From the NCBI GenBank assembly GCA_902774365.1, contig CACYHX010000010.1, forward strand, positions 1 to 64,000: DNA of 64,000 bases, written 5' to 3'. Under the pieces are notes generated by a model. The model had not been told where the DNA came from. It saw only the letters and a list, made by a program, of their open reading frames with translations, and ran no database searches. This DNA is from an uncultured Bacteroidia bacterium (GTDB lineage Bacteria > Bacteroidota > Bacteroidia > Bacteroidales > F082). Below are positions 11,083-20,219 of the stretch, in pieces (the first letter of the stretch is position 1; each line of letters starts with the position of its first letter). A program made the position numbers and the translations under genes.

Positions 11083-13566
11083 CTATTCCTGATAATACAC
11101 ACGCTTCACCCGCTGCGAAACCCTGGTCATTATCTCGTACGGTATCGTCTGGCAGGCTTTGGCGATGTCGTTGATGTCGTGCTCGGCGTTGAAGATGACG
11201 ACGGTGTCGCCTTCGGCGGCTTCCACGTCGGTCAGGTCGAGCATACACATATCCATGCAGATGTCGCCCACAATCTTCACAGGTTTGTTGTTCACGTAGA
11301 AGGTGCCGTTGCCGTTGCCCAGCAGCCGTGAGAGGCCGTCGGCGTAGCCGATGGGCACGATGCCGATGCGCATGTCGTGTTCGGCGCGGCCGTGGCGGTT
11401 GTAGCCGATGCTGTCGCCAGCGGGGATGTGCTTGATTTGGTTGATGGTGGTCTTGAGTGACACCACAGGCTGCAGCAAGCCCTTGTCGGCCTCGCATGTA
11501 GGCACGCCATAGAGGCCGATGCCCAAGCGGACCATGTCGAACTGGTACTGCGGGAAACGCGAGATGCCCGCCGTGTTGAGGATATGGCGCAGCACATGCG
11601 GGAAGGCCTCTACAATCATCTGGCTGCCTTTCTCGAAGTTGTGGATCTGGCTTAAGGTGAACTCGTCTTCGGCGGGGTTGTCGGCGGTGGCGAGGTGCGA
11701 GAACACGCTCTTCACACACAGCATGGGGTTGGCCTGGATGCGGCGGATGAGCTCGGGCAGCTCGTCGTTGGAGAAGCCCAGACGGTGCATGCCCGTGTCG
11801 AGTTTGATGTGGACGTTGAGCGGATGCGCCTGCGGCAGGGCCAGGTTCTCCATCGCCTTCTCGATGAACTCCAAGTTGCGGAAGCTGAACACCTCGGGTT
11901 CGAGGTGGTATTTGATGATGTTGTCGTAGCTGTTCACCTCGGGGCTCATCACCATGATGGGCAGGTTGATGCCGGCGCGGCGTAGCTCCACGCCTTCGTC
12001 GGCGAAGGCCACGGTGAGATAGTCGACGTTGTGGAATTGCAGCACGTTGGAGACCTCGAGGTTACCGCTGCCGTAGCCGAAGGCCTTCACCATCACCATG
12101 AGTTTGGTCTCGGGCTTGAGTTTGGAACGGAAGTGGTTGAGGTTGCTGACCAGGTTGTTGAAGTTGATTTCAAGGACGGTCTCGTGCGCCTTCTCCTGCA
12201 GCTCCATGCTGATCTGTTCGAACTCGAAGGCACGTGCGCCTTTCAGTAAAATGGTCTGGTTGTTGAACTTCGAGAAGGGGAAGCGTGCCAGGAAGTCGCC
12301 GACGTTGGGGTAGAAGTAACACTCCATGTCGAACTTGTTGGCTTGGCGTGAGAGGCCCTCGCCGATGCCGATGAGCATGTCGACGCCCTTGGTCTTGAGC
12401 AGCTGTCCTATCTCGGTGTAGAGGTCCATCTCGTTGCGGCCGCTTTGGAGGATGTCGGACAGGATGACGACTCGGTGTTGGTGTTGGCGTTGGTGGCGCA
12501 TCACGTCCAAGGCGATGGCCAGCGAGTTGACGTCGGAGTTGTAGTAGTCGTTGATGATGGTGCAGTTGTTCATGCCCGCCTTGATCTCGAGGCGCATGGC
12601 GATGGTGGTCAGCGACATCAGCCTCTCGGCGATGACCTCGGGTTGCATCTGCATGAGCAGGCCGACGGCGATGCAATGTATGGCATTCTCGACGGAGGCT
12701 TTGTCGGCAAAGGGGATCCTGAACGACAGCTTCTCGCCGTGATAGGTGCAGCCTATCATCGCGCTATTCTCGGCTTTCTTCACCTCTCCGACGAAGAGGT
12801 CGGCCTCTTCGAACTTACGGCTCCACGTGAAGAGCTTCACCTTGGAGGCGATGCCGGAGCGGATGACGACCTGTTGGATGTCGGCGTAGTCCATGCAGTA
12901 GACCAGCGACTCGGCTTTGGTGAAGAGGTTCATCTTCTCGCCGACTTTCTGGGCGCGGTTGATGAAGTTCTCCTCGTGGGCCTGCCCGATGTTGGTGAAC
13001 ACGCCGATGGTGGGGCGGATGATGTCTTGCAATGCCATCATCTCGTCTGGCTCGGAGATGCCGGCTTCGAAGATGGCCATGTCGTAGGTGTCGTTCATCT
13101 GCCATACCGACAGCGGCACGCCCACCTGTGAGTTGTAGCTCTTCGGGCTGCGGACGATGTTGTGGTCGGGGCTGAGCATCTGGTAGAGCCATTCCTTGAC
13201 GATGGTCTTGCCGTTGCTGCCCGTGATGCCGATGACGGGGATGTCGAACTGCTGGCGATGGTGTGCCGCCAAGGTCTGCAGGGCTTTCAAGGTGTCGTTC
13301 ACCACGATGAAGGCGGCACCGGGGAGGTCTTCGTCAGGGAGATGTCTTACCACGAAGGCGCGCAAGCCTTTGTCGTAAAGGTCTTTGACGTATTTATGGC
13401 CGTCGTTGCGAACACTCGTCAAGGCGAAAAACAAGGCTTGTCGGGCATCCATGAGATGTCGGCTGTCGATGAGCAAGTCGCTGATGCGCAGGCCGTCATA
13501 GGCTCCTACGAGCGTTCCGCCGACGATGTCCGCAACCTCTTTGAGGGAATAAAACTGATGCTGCAT
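11083..13566 (-). CDS. murF: Bifunctional MurF ligase / alanine racemase
   Basis: A fusion of two cell-wall enzymes. Residues 1-455 are MurF, which adds D-Ala-D-Ala to the UDP-MurNAc-tripeptide: P-loop GITGSNGKT at 113-121, then EAGISEPDEM and HEENF. Residues 465-827 are alanine racemase, which makes D-Ala with pyridoxal phosphate: the cofactor lysine is K494 in MVKAFGYGSG, and the C-terminal part has SIGYNRHGR and IGIVPIGYADGL with the catalytic tyrosine region. This fusion is typical of Bacteroidetes. The ATG at 13566 is preferred over an upstream TTG at 13575. It is divergent from pssA with overlapping promoter elements. Confidence 0.97.
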   Translation of the reverse strand: MQHQFYSLKEVADIVGGTLVGAYDGLRISDLLIDSRHLMDARQALFFALTSVRNDGHKYVKDLYDKGLRAFVVRHLPDEDLPGAAFIVVNDTLKALQTLAAHHRQQFDIPVIGITGSNGKTIVKEWLYQMLSPDHNIVRSPKSYNSQVGVPLSVWQMNDTYDMAIFEAGISEPDEMMALQDIIRPTIGVFTNIGQAHEENFINRAQKVGEKMNLFTKAESLVYCMDYADIQQVVIRSGIASKVKLFTWSRKFEEADLFVGEVKKAENSAMIGCTYHGEKLSFRIPFADKASVENAIHCIAVGLLMQMQPEVIAERLMSLTTIAMRLEIKAGMNNCTIINDYYNSDVNSLAIALDVMRHQRQHQHRVVILSDILQSGRNEMDLYTEIGQLLKTKGVDMLIGIGEGLSRQANKFDMECYFYPNVGDFLARFPFSKFNNQTILLKGARAFEFEQISMELQEKAHETVLEINFNNLVSNLNHFRSKLKPETKLMVMVKAFGYGSGNLEVSNVLQFHNVDYLTVAFADEGVELRRAGINLPIMVMSPEVNSYDNIIKYHLEPEVFSFRNLEFIEKAMENLALPQAHPLNVHIKLDTGMHRLGFSNDELPELIRRIQANPMLCVKSVFSHLATADNPAEDEFTLSQIHNFEKGSQMIVEAFPHVLRHILNTAGISRFPQYQFDMVRLGIGLYGVPTCEADKGLLQPVVSLKTTINQIKHIPAGDSIGYNRHGRAEHDMRIGIVPIGYADGLSRLLGNGNGTFYVNNKPVKIVGDICMDMCMLDLTDVEAAEGDTVVIFNAEHDINDIAKACQTIPYEIMTRVSQRVKRVYYQE

Positions 13567-13588
13567 GGAACTCAATTCAAAATTCCTG

Positions 13589-13596
13589 CAAATTTA
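13589..13596 (-). promoter_or_regulatory. Putative -7 element for murF-alr
   Basis: TAAATTTG on the minus strand, 23 bases ahead of the murF start. No clear -33 partner. Confidence 0.45.
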
Positions 13597-13615
13597 CGCC
13601 TTTTCTTTGTTCTAG

Positions 13616-13646
13616 TTTGGTTCGACATCAAAAAAAACTATCTTTG
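13616..13646 (+). promoter_or_regulatory. Promoter for pssA
   Basis: TTTG at 13616-13619, exactly 19 bases, then TATCTTTG at 13639-13646; the pssA start is 21 bases further on. A full consensus match. Confidence 0.8.
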
Positions 13647-13666
13647 CAGCATTAAAACACGCTCCC

Positions 13667-14383
13667 ATGAACCTCAAGAAGCACATCCCTAACGTCATCA
13701 CCTGCGGCAATCTGTTGTCGGGTTGTTTTTCCATTTTGTTTATCGCCTCTGGAATGCCTATCAAGGCGGCCCTTATGATCCTTGTGGCAGGGCTTTTCGA
13801 CTTCCTTGACGGCTTTGCGGCGCGGCTCCTCGATGCCCATTCGCCCATCGGTCCCGACTTGGACTCGCTCTCGGATGTGGTGTCTTTCGGCATTGCTCCG
13901 GGCTTGATCATGTGCTATATGATGAACAACGCCCTCGACCTGCCTCGTCTCACTTTGGACGGCATCGACTTGTTGCCTTGTGTGGCCTTCCTGTTGCCCG
14001 TGTTTGCCGCCATCCGTTTGGCACGTTTCAACATCGACGAGACGCAGCAGACGGCCTTCCGTGGCATCCCTGCGCCGGCCATGGCTATTTTTGTCGCCTC
14101 GCTGCCTTTGGCCATGGCGCAAGTGGGGCATCTCTCCGATGGCGCCTTGGATTACTGGGCTTGTCTCGGCATCACCCTGTTGTTGTCGTTCATGATGGTG
14201 AGCAACATGAGGTGCTTCTCGTTCAAGATGAAGAAATTGAGTTGGAAAGGCAACGAGGTAAGATGGATTTTCCTCGCTGTCGCCATTGTCGGTTTCGTGA
14301 TTTTCAGATGGCTGGCGCTGCCATTTGTCATGGTGATTTACATCCTGCTGTCGGTTTTCTTTGCAGGTAAAGAAGTAGAATAA
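13667..14383 (+). CDS. pssA: CDP-diacylglycerol-serine O-phosphatidyltransferase
   Basis: Inner-membrane enzyme that makes phosphatidylserine from CDP-diacylglycerol and serine, the first step to phosphatidylethanolamine. The CDP-alcohol transferase motif DG-x2-AR-x8-G-x3-D-x3-D is complete in DGFAARLLDAHSPIGPDLDS, residues 48-70. The 238-residue protein has about seven or eight membrane helices and ends in a hydrophobic helix plus AGKEVE. A near-perfect promoter precedes it. It is convergent with the toxin-antitoxin pair, only three bases from the toxin stop. Confidence 0.93.
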   Translation: MNLKKHIPNVITCGNLLSGCFSILFIASGMPIKAALMILVAGLFDFLDGFAARLLDAHSPIGPDLDSLSDVVSFGIAPGLIMCYMMNNALDLPRLTLDGIDLLPCVAFLLPVFAAIRLARFNIDETQQTAFRGIPAPAMAIFVASLPLAMAQVGHLSDGALDYWACLGITLLLSFMMVSNMRCFSFKMKKLSWKGNEVRWIFLAVAIVGFVIFRWLALPFVMVIYILLSVFFAGKEVE

Positions 14384-14386
14384 AAG

Positions 14387-14737
14387 TTATTTTTGCAATT
14401 CATCAATATACTGTTTCACTTGCTCTCGTAGAGGACCAAGGTCATTGGAATAAGTCTCCCAAACGAATTGAGGGCTCACTGTGTAATAACCATGTACCAG
14501 TACATTTCGCATGTCGATGATGTCGCGCCACGGTGTTTCGGGATGCTCTTCCCTAAATTCTTTAGTTAGCATATTGGCCGCCTCTCCGATAATCATGATA
14601 TTGTACACCACAGCGTGGAAGCACATCACGTCTGATTTCATTTCCTCGAAAGTTTTTTCTTCAAGGAAATCATTAATGTGACCGATGCATTCGTCAATAT
14701 GCCAGAGGCGTTCAATATCTCTAGCTTGCTCTCTCAT
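14387..14737 (-). CDS. hepT: HEPN toxin of a HepT/MntA pair
   Basis: 116-residue helical protein of the HEPN (DUF86) family, predicted RNase toxin. The RX4HXY motif that marks the active site is intact: R77, H82 and Y84 in RNVLVHGY. In characterised pairs the antitoxin adds AMP to the motif tyrosine to silence the RNase. It overlaps the nucleotidyltransferase gene upstream by 17 bases, the usual arrangement. The low GC content compared with pssA and lptB fits mobile gene exchange. Confidence 0.88.
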   Translation of the reverse strand: MREQARDIERLWHIDECIGHINDFLEEKTFEEMKSDVMCFHAVVYNIMIIGEAANMLTKEFREEHPETPWRDIIDMRNVLVHGYYTVSPQFVWETYSNDLGPLREQVKQYIDELQK

Positions 14738-15020
14738 AGACTAGTTTTTTGTCACGGTTGGCGGATTCCACTGCGAAAGGCTTCAAAGTGCCTTCTTCTA
14801 CAAGGTCGACATCAAGGCCAAGGCGCTCTTGCAACTCTCTCCACATGCGGGCATAGGCAAATAGACCTATAGGCGAACTATGGTCAAACTCAACGAGGAT
14901 GTCCACATCGCTTTCAGCAGTTTCCTCACCACGGGCGTATGAGCCAAACAGCCATGCTTTCAAAACAGGTTGTGTTTTGAAATAGTCGCATAGGATTTTC
15001 GTCAAGTTCTTGGTGCTCAT
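14721..15020 (-). CDS. mntA: MNT-type nucleotidyltransferase antitoxin
   Basis: About 99 residues with the minimal nucleotidyltransferase motif GSYARG (residues 26-31) followed by SDVD (37-40), giving two of the metal-binding aspartates. It is the expected partner of the HEPN protein encoded by the overlapping downstream gene and probably AMPylates it. The start at 15020 (MSTKNLTKIL) is preferred to 15044, because a -7 element lies at 15042-15049 and a start at 15044 would fall inside the promoter. Confidence 0.88.
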   Translation of the reverse strand: MSTKNLTKILCDYFKTQPVLKAWLFGSYARGEETAESDVDILVEFDHSSPIGLFAYARMWRELQERLGLDVDLVEEGTLKPFAVESANRDKKLVYERAS

Positions 15021-15041
15021 GTTTTTTATGCTTTTATGCTG

Positions 15042-15049
15042 CAAAGGTA
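15042..15049 (-). promoter_or_regulatory. Putative -7 element for the HEPN/MNT operon
   Basis: TACCTTTG on the minus strand, 21 bases before the preferred antitoxin start. A CAAA on the plus strand at 15067-15070 would give a 17-base spacer, shorter than usual. Confidence 0.5.
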
Positions 15050-15080
15050 TAAATATTTTCTAAATACAAAAATCGGAATT

Positions 15081-15815
15081 TTATAGTTCCTTTTTGTGCA
15101 GAATGAAATTATGCCCGAGATAGACTTCGCGAACGTGTTCGTCGGCTGCGAGGGCTTCGGGCAGGCCTGACATCAGCACTTTGCCGTCGAAGAGCAGGTA
15201 GGCTCGGTCGGTGATGCTGAGGGTCTCGTGTACGTTGTGGTCGGTGATGAGCACGCCGATGTTTTTCCTTTTCAGCTTGAAGATGATGCGCTGGATGTCC
15301 TCGACGGCGATGGGGTCGACGCCGGCGAAAGGCTCGTCAAGAAGCACGAACTTGGGGTCGACGGCCAAGGCGCGGGCGATCTCGGTGCGGCGGCGCTCAC
15401 CGCCCGACAGTTGTATGCCCTTGCTCTTGCGCACATGCTGCAGGCCAAACTCGTCGAGCAACTCTTCCAACTTCTGGCGACGGTCGGCTTCCTTCATCTT
15501 CTTGAACTGCATGACGGAGTAGATGTTTTCCTCGACGCTCATCTGCCGAAACACCGAGGCCTCCTGGGCCAGGTAGCCGATGCCTTTCTGGGCGCGTTTG
15601 TACATAGGCAGGTTGGAGATGTCCTCGTTTTCGAGGAAGACCTTCCCCGAATAGGGCTTGATGAGACCCACCACCATGTAGAATGTGGTTGTCTTTCCAG
15701 CGCCATTGGGACCCAGCAGACCTACGATCTGTCCTTGCTCCACTTCGACGTCGACGTCGTTGACCACGGTGCGCTGACCGTATTTCTTCACCAAATGTTC
15801 AGTTCTCAGCTTCAT
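15081..15815 (-). CDS. lptB: LPS export ABC transporter ATP-binding protein LptB
   Basis: ATPase that powers the LptBFGC-A machine moving lipopolysaccharide from the inner to the outer membrane. Walker [10 protein letters not shown], signature [15 protein letters not shown], Walker [15 protein letters not shown] and switch histidine in [10 protein letters not shown] are all visible; LSGGERRR and the D-P-IAVEDIQ stretch favour LptB over other ABC ATPases. The ATG at 15815 ([13 protein letters not shown]) is preferred to an upstream TTG at 15836. It follows kdsD on the same strand after 36 bases; both serve LPS. Confidence 0.95.
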   Translation of the reverse strand: MKLRTEHLVKKYGQRTVVNDVDVEVEQGQIVGLLGPNGAGKTTTFYMVVGLIKPYSGKVFLENEDISNLPMYKRAQKGIGYLAQEASVFRQMSVEENIYSVMQFKKMKEADRRQKLEELLDEFGLQHVRKSKGIQLSGGERRRTEIARALAVDPKFVLLDEPFAGVDPIAVEDIQRIIFKLKRKNIGVLITDHNVHETLSITDRAYLLFDGKVLMSGLPEALAADEHVREVYLGHNFILHKKEL

Positions 15816-15851
15816 CTTGAAATCCTCAATTATCAATTATCAATTCTCAAT

Positions 15852-16817
15852 TCAAAAAATTCCTTCCTTTAATATGTCATGCAAATGTATAATTCCCAAA
15901 TATTTGCCATCGTGAACCACGGGTAATTGCGTGATGCTGTTGGCCCGCATCTTGTGCAGGGCATCCACCACCAGGGCATCCTCGTCGATGGTCTTGGGGT
16001 TGGAGGTCATGATTTGTGAGGCTTTTACGTGTTCGATGTCGGGGGCGTTCATCAGCATACGGCGGAGGTCGCCGTCGGTGATGATGCCTGAGATACTGTT
16101 TCCTTGACACACCACCGTGGCACCCAGGCGTTTGTGGGTCATCTCGATGATGACGCGTGTCAGGTTGTCGTCGGGACCCACTTCGGGGCGTTCGTTGTTG
16201 ACATACAAGTCCTTCACTCGGAGATAGAGTTGCTTGCCCAGTGCGCCGCCGGGGTGAAACTTGGCGAAGTCGTCCGTGGAGAAGCCGCGACACCTCATTA
16301 ATATAAGGGCCAGTGCGTCGCCCATGACGAGTTGGGCGGTGGTGCTGCTGGTGGGCGCCAGGCTGTCGGGGATGGCCTCGTCGCTGACACTCACGTCGAG
16401 TACAAAGTCGGCCTGCTGTGCCAGATACGACTTGCGGTTGCCCACCATGGCCACGATTTTGTTGCCCCGTAGCTTGATGAGCGGCACCAGCACCTTGATT
16501 TCGGGAGTCTCACCGCTTTTCGACAAAATGACCACAATGTCATCCTCCCGCACAATGCCCAAGTCGCCGTGGATAGCATCCGCTGCATGCATAAAAACTG
16601 CCGTTGTACCCGTTGAATTCATCGTCGCAACAATCTTTTGGGCGATGATAGCGCTTTTTCCGATGCCCGAAAACACCAGGTTACCCCGGCATTCTAGCGT
16701 CATTTCCACGACTTTTTGAAAATCTTCATCAATTCGGTCTTTCAATCCAATGATTGCATTAGCTTCATTTTCAATAATTTGAGTGGCCAATGCTATAATT
16801 GTGTCATTTTTTTTCAT
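15852..16817 (-). CDS. kdsD: KpsF/GutQ-type arabinose-5-phosphate isomerase
   Basis: 321 residues: an N-terminal SIS sugar-isomerase domain (about 35-180, GIGKSAIIAQKIVATMNSTG and HAADAIHGDLG) followed by two CBS domains (about 205-320, GIITDGDLRR and LGIIHLHDIL). It converts ribulose-5-phosphate to arabinose-5-phosphate, the first step to the KDO sugar of LPS. Placement immediately before lptB supports an LPS role. Divergent from recQ. Confidence 0.94.
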   Translation of the reverse strand: MKKNDTIIALATQIIENEANAIIGLKDRIDEDFQKVVEMTLECRGNLVFSGIGKSAIIAQKIVATMNSTGTTAVFMHAADAIHGDLGIVREDDIVVILSKSGETPEIKVLVPLIKLRGNKIVAMVGNRKSYLAQQADFVLDVSVSDEAIPDSLAPTSSTTAQLVMGDALALILMRCRGFSTDDFAKFHPGGALGKQLYLRVKDLYVNNERPEVGPDDNLTRVIIEMTHKRLGATVVCQGNSISGIITDGDLRRMLMNAPDIEHVKASQIMTSNPKTIDEDALVVDALHKMRANSITQLPVVHDGKYLGIIHLHDILKEGIF

Positions 16818-16834
16818 TTTTTCTTGCTTTTTTC

Positions 16835-16866
16835 TTGCACCGAATGAGTTAAAAACTATAACTTTG
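16835..16866 (+). promoter_or_regulatory. Putative promoter for recQ
   Basis: TTG at 16835-16837, 21 bases, then TAACTTTG at 16859-16866. The start codon is about 100 bases downstream. Confidence 0.55.
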
Positions 16867-16969
16867 TCTTTGCGTCAAAAAGGGGAAAACTCCTTGCATA
16901 AGAACGCAGATTCTTGAAAGAGATTGCAAAGAAACACAAAAATTTGGAATATACCAAAAGGAGAAAACT

Positions 16970-19177
16970 ATGGCTAAGAAAGAAGACCAGGCGATTCACA
17001 AGTTGTTGAAGAATGTTTTCGGCTTCGACCAATTCAAGGGAAACCAAGAGGAGATCATCAAAAGCATCCTTGCGCGCAACAATACGTTCGTACTGATGCC
17101 TACGGGTGGCGGCAAGTCGTTGTGCTACCAGCTGCCCGCTCTGATGTCGGATGGCACAGCTATCGTCGTCTCTCCTCTCATCGCCTTGATGAAAAACCAA
17201 GTGGACATGATCCGCAACTTCGGCACCGAGTTGGGCATCGCGCATGTGATGAACTCGTCGCTGTCGAAGGCCGAGTTGCTAGAGGTCAAGGAAGACCTGA
17301 AGAGCGGCAAGACCAAGTTGCTCTATGTCGCTCCCGAGTCGCTCACTAAAGACGAGACCGTCGACTTCCTGCGCGGCCTCAAAATCTCGTTCGTCGCCAT
17401 CGACGAGGCACACTGCATCTCGGAGTGGGGTCATGACTTCCGCCCTGAGTATCGCCGTCTGCGCCCCATCATCAACGCCATTGGCGACAACCTCCCCATC
17501 ATCGCCCTGACAGCCACCGCCACGGTGAAGGTGCAGAACGACATCATGAAGAACCTCGAAATCATGGACGCCAAGGTCTTCAAGTCGTCATTCGACCGCC
17601 CGAACCTTTATTATGAAGTGCGCCCCAAGACCAAAGATGTCATCAAGGACATCATCAAATATATCAAACAAAACCCAGGCAAGTCGGGCATTGTCTACTG
17701 CCTCAGCCGTAAGAAGGTGGAAGAGCTGGCCGAGACGCTCGTCGTCAACGGCATCCGGGCCTTGCCTTACCATGCAGGCCTTGACAGCCAGACGCGTAAG
17801 GAGAACCAGGATAAGTTCCTCATGGAGGAAGTCGACGTCATCGTGGCCACCATCGCCTTTGGCATGGGTATCGACAAGCCTGACGTCCGTTTCGTCATCC
17901 ACCACGACATCCCGAAGAGCCTTGAAGGCTACTACCAAGAGACAGGCCGTGCAGGTCGCGACGGCGGCGAAGGCAACTGCATCGCTTTCTACGACTACGA
18001 GGACATCCATAAGCTAGAAAAGTTCAACAAAGGCAAGAACGTGGCAGAACAGGAGATCGCCCGTGAGCTGCTGAACGAAACCGTAACCTACGCCGAATCA
18101 GCGGTATGCCGTCACAGGCTGCTGCTGCACTATTTCGGAGAAGAATACGAGAAAGAGAACTGTGGCTCGTGCGACAACTGCCGCTCACCCAAGGAGAAAT
18201 TCGACGGTAAGGATGACCTGAAACTCGTCCTCGAAGCCGTGGAAGAGACCAAACAACTGTTCAAGACCAAGCATATTGCTGAGCTGTTGGCGGGCAAACT
18301 CACGGGCGACATCAAGGCGGCCAAGCAGGAAAACAACGAGTTCTTCGGCGCCGGCGACGAGCACGACGAGAAATATTGGACTGCGGTCATTCGTCAGGCT
18401 TTGGTCAATAAGCTGTTATCCAAGGATATCGAAAACTATGGCATCCTGAAGATTACCAAGGAAGGCAAGAACTTCATCAAGAAGCCTTACACCATCATGC
18501 TCGTCAAGGACCATGACTACGAGAACTCCGACGAGGACGACCCCGAGGCTATGGCAGCTATGGGCGCCGGCAAGGACGGTGGCGCCGACAAGACCCTCTT
18601 CGCCTTGCTGAAAGACCTCCGCAAGACCATCGCCAAGCAAAACGGATTGCCGCCTTTCGTCATCTTCCAAGACCCCTCGCTCGAAGATATGGCCATTCAA
18701 TACCCCATCACGAAGGAGGAGATGACCCAGATTGCAGGCGTGGGCGCGGGTAAGGCCGAAAAATTCGGCGAGCCTTTCATCAAGCTCATCAAGGAGTATG
18801 TGGAGGAGAACGAAATCACCCGCCCGAACGACATGGTGGTGAAGTCGGTGGTCAACAACTCGGCACTGAAGATCGGCATCATCCAAAACATCGACAAGAA
18901 GATTCCGCTCGACGACATCGCATACGGTAAAGGCTTGAGTTTTGATGAGTTGCTCTCTGAAATCGAAAGTATCGTCTCGTCAGGCACCCATCTTGACATC
19001 AACTATTTCATCGAGGAGTTTGTTGATGTTTACCATCAGGAAGACATCTTGGATTACTTCCGCGAGGCTGAATCCGACGACGTGCAGACCGCGCTCCGTG
19101 AGTTGGGCGAAGACGAATACGAGGAAGAGGAAGTGCGCCTGATGCGCATCAAGTTCTTGTCGGACGTTGGCAACTGA
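16970..19177 (+). CDS. recQ: ATP-dependent DNA helicase RecQ
   Basis: 735-residue 3'-5' helicase for recombination and fork repair. Walker A TGGGKS at 45-50, DEAH at 145-148, the aromatic-rich loop following it (HCISEWGHDFRPEYRRL) and the motif VI stretch YYQETGRAGRDG are present. The zinc-binding cysteines are in CRHRLLLHYF and CGSCDNC, followed by the RQC winged helix and an HRDC domain around residues 545-625. A further 100 residues follow the HRDC, with an acidic end (EDEYEEEEVRL). Bacteroidetes often carry more than one RecQ; this is a full-length one. Confidence 0.96.
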   Translation: MAKKEDQAIHKLLKNVFGFDQFKGNQEEIIKSILARNNTFVLMPTGGGKSLCYQLPALMSDGTAIVVSPLIALMKNQVDMIRNFGTELGIAHVMNSSLSKAELLEVKEDLKSGKTKLLYVAPESLTKDETVDFLRGLKISFVAIDEAHCISEWGHDFRPEYRRLRPIINAIGDNLPIIALTATATVKVQNDIMKNLEIMDAKVFKSSFDRPNLYYEVRPKTKDVIKDIIKYIKQNPGKSGIVYCLSRKKVEELAETLVVNGIRALPYHAGLDSQTRKENQDKFLMEEVDVIVATIAFGMGIDKPDVRFVIHHDIPKSLEGYYQETGRAGRDGGEGNCIAFYDYEDIHKLEKFNKGKNVAEQEIARELLNETVTYAESAVCRHRLLLHYFGEEYEKENCGSCDNCRSPKEKFDGKDDLKLVLEAVEETKQLFKTKHIAELLAGKLTGDIKAAKQENNEFFGAGDEHDEKYWTAVIRQALVNKLLSKDIENYGILKITKEGKNFIKKPYTIMLVKDHDYENSDEDDPEAMAAMGAGKDGGADKTLFALLKDLRKTIAKQNGLPPFVIFQDPSLEDMAIQYPITKEEMTQIAGVGAGKAEKFGEPFIKLIKEYVEENEITRPNDMVVKSVVNNSALKIGIIQNIDKKIPLDDIAYGKGLSFDELLSEIESIVSSGTHLDINYFIEEFVDVYHQEDILDYFREAESDDVQTALRELGEDEYEEEEVRLMRIKFLSDVGN

Positions 19178-19183
19178 TTGGTT

Positions 19184-19564
19184 ATGAAGCGATTAGTATC
19201 TTTAGCACTGCTCTTTGTCCTTGTGGCCTCTTGTGGACACAAGGACAAAGGCTTTATGCCTGAGCGCCTGCTGAGCCAAGCGGAGATGATTGACATCTTA
19301 AGCGACGTACAAATCATCGAGGCCGACATCAACTACCAGAAGACCAAGGAAAGGGAGGCGGAAGAGGCGCCTAAAGACTATAAGGGCTTGACACAGTCGT
19401 ATTACGACCAACTCTTTGAGCATTATGGCATCACCGATAGCATCTATTCGCAAAACATTAGGTATTACACTGAGCGCCCTGACCAGCTTGAAGTCATCAT
19501 GGACTCGGTGATGCAACGCTTTGTTCGGCTGCAATCCGGGATGAAGAATGAGGGCGGCGAATAG
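19184..19564 (+). CDS. DUF4296-like lipoprotein
   Basis: 126-residue predicted lipoprotein. Signal and lipobox MKRLVSLALLFVLVASC place the lipid-bearing cysteine at residue 17. The rest is helical and charged, with a region (LLSQAEMIDILSDVQIIEADI) typical of the Bacteroidetes DUF4296 family, as recalled. No known function. It follows recQ by only a few bases, so the two are probably co-transcribed. The ATG at 19184 is used; two upstream codons (TTG, GTT) could extend it trivially. Confidence 0.8.
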   Translation: MKRLVSLALLFVLVASCGHKDKGFMPERLLSQAEMIDILSDVQIIEADINYQKTKEREAEEAPKDYKGLTQSYYDQLFEHYGITDSIYSQNIRYYTERPDQLEVIMDSVMQRFVRLQSGMKNEGGE

Positions 19565-19566
19565 GC

Positions 19567-20214
19567 TCAACTGACCAAACCGACACGAAAAGCAAAAAGG
19601 ATCAGCTCAGAGGTGGATTTGACGCCGACTTTGCTGAATACGGAGCTTTTTAGGTTTTCCACTGAGTGGGGCGTGATGCACATCTCGTCTGCAATCTGTT
19701 TGGTACTCAGTCCGTTGGTGCACATGCTGATAAGCTCCATCTCTCGTCGCGTCAAGGTCTTCATGGTCTCGTAATCGTCCTTGAGGTCGGTGCCGATGCG
19801 CAAGGTGCCTTCTTCGTTGTAGTCGTGACCCGCCATTACCGAGGCCAACACGGGAGAAATATCGTCAGAATTGATGCTCTTGCTCATGAAGCCGTTGACG
19901 CCAGCCTCCATCAGCTGCTTGACGGTGGCACCGCCAGCCTCACCCGAGAAGATGACGATTTTTGTGTCGGGATAACGTTGCTTGGCAGCTTGAATCACAT
20001 CCATGCCTGTGCCGTCGGGGAGCATGTAGTCCAAAAGGATGAGGTCGATTTCGTTGCCAAAATCTTCAAGTGCCTTGATGGCTTCGGCCACAGTGGTGGC
20101 CTCGGCCAGGATCTGATGGTTGAGGGACGAATTTTGCAAGGTGGAACGTATGCCCAAACGGCAGATGGGTTGGTCTTCGACGATGAGTATGCGTATTTTT
20201 TGGTTCTCTTCCAT
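19567..20214 (-). CDS. Response regulator, receiver plus LuxR-type helix-turn-helix
   Basis: 215 residues. The receiver domain (1-125) has the acidic pair E13/D14, the phospho-acceptor D62 in LILLDYMLPDGTG, and the conserved lysine near SKSINSD. A LuxR/NarL helix-turn-helix occupies about 148-205 (LTRREMELISMCTNGLSTKQIADEMCITPHSVENLKSSVF). It lies five bases after the histidine kinase gene on the same strand and is its evident partner. Target genes are not visible. Confidence 0.93.
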   Translation of the reverse strand: MEENQKIRILIVEDQPICRLGIRSTLQNSSLNHQILAEATTVAEAIKALEDFGNEIDLILLDYMLPDGTGMDVIQAAKQRYPDTKIVIFSGEAGGATVKQLMEAGVNGFMSKSINSDDISPVLASVMAGHDYNEEGTLRIGTDLKDDYETMKTLTRREMELISMCTNGLSTKQIADEMCITPHSVENLKSSVFSKVGVKSTSELILFAFRVGLVS

Positions 20215-20219
20215 GACAA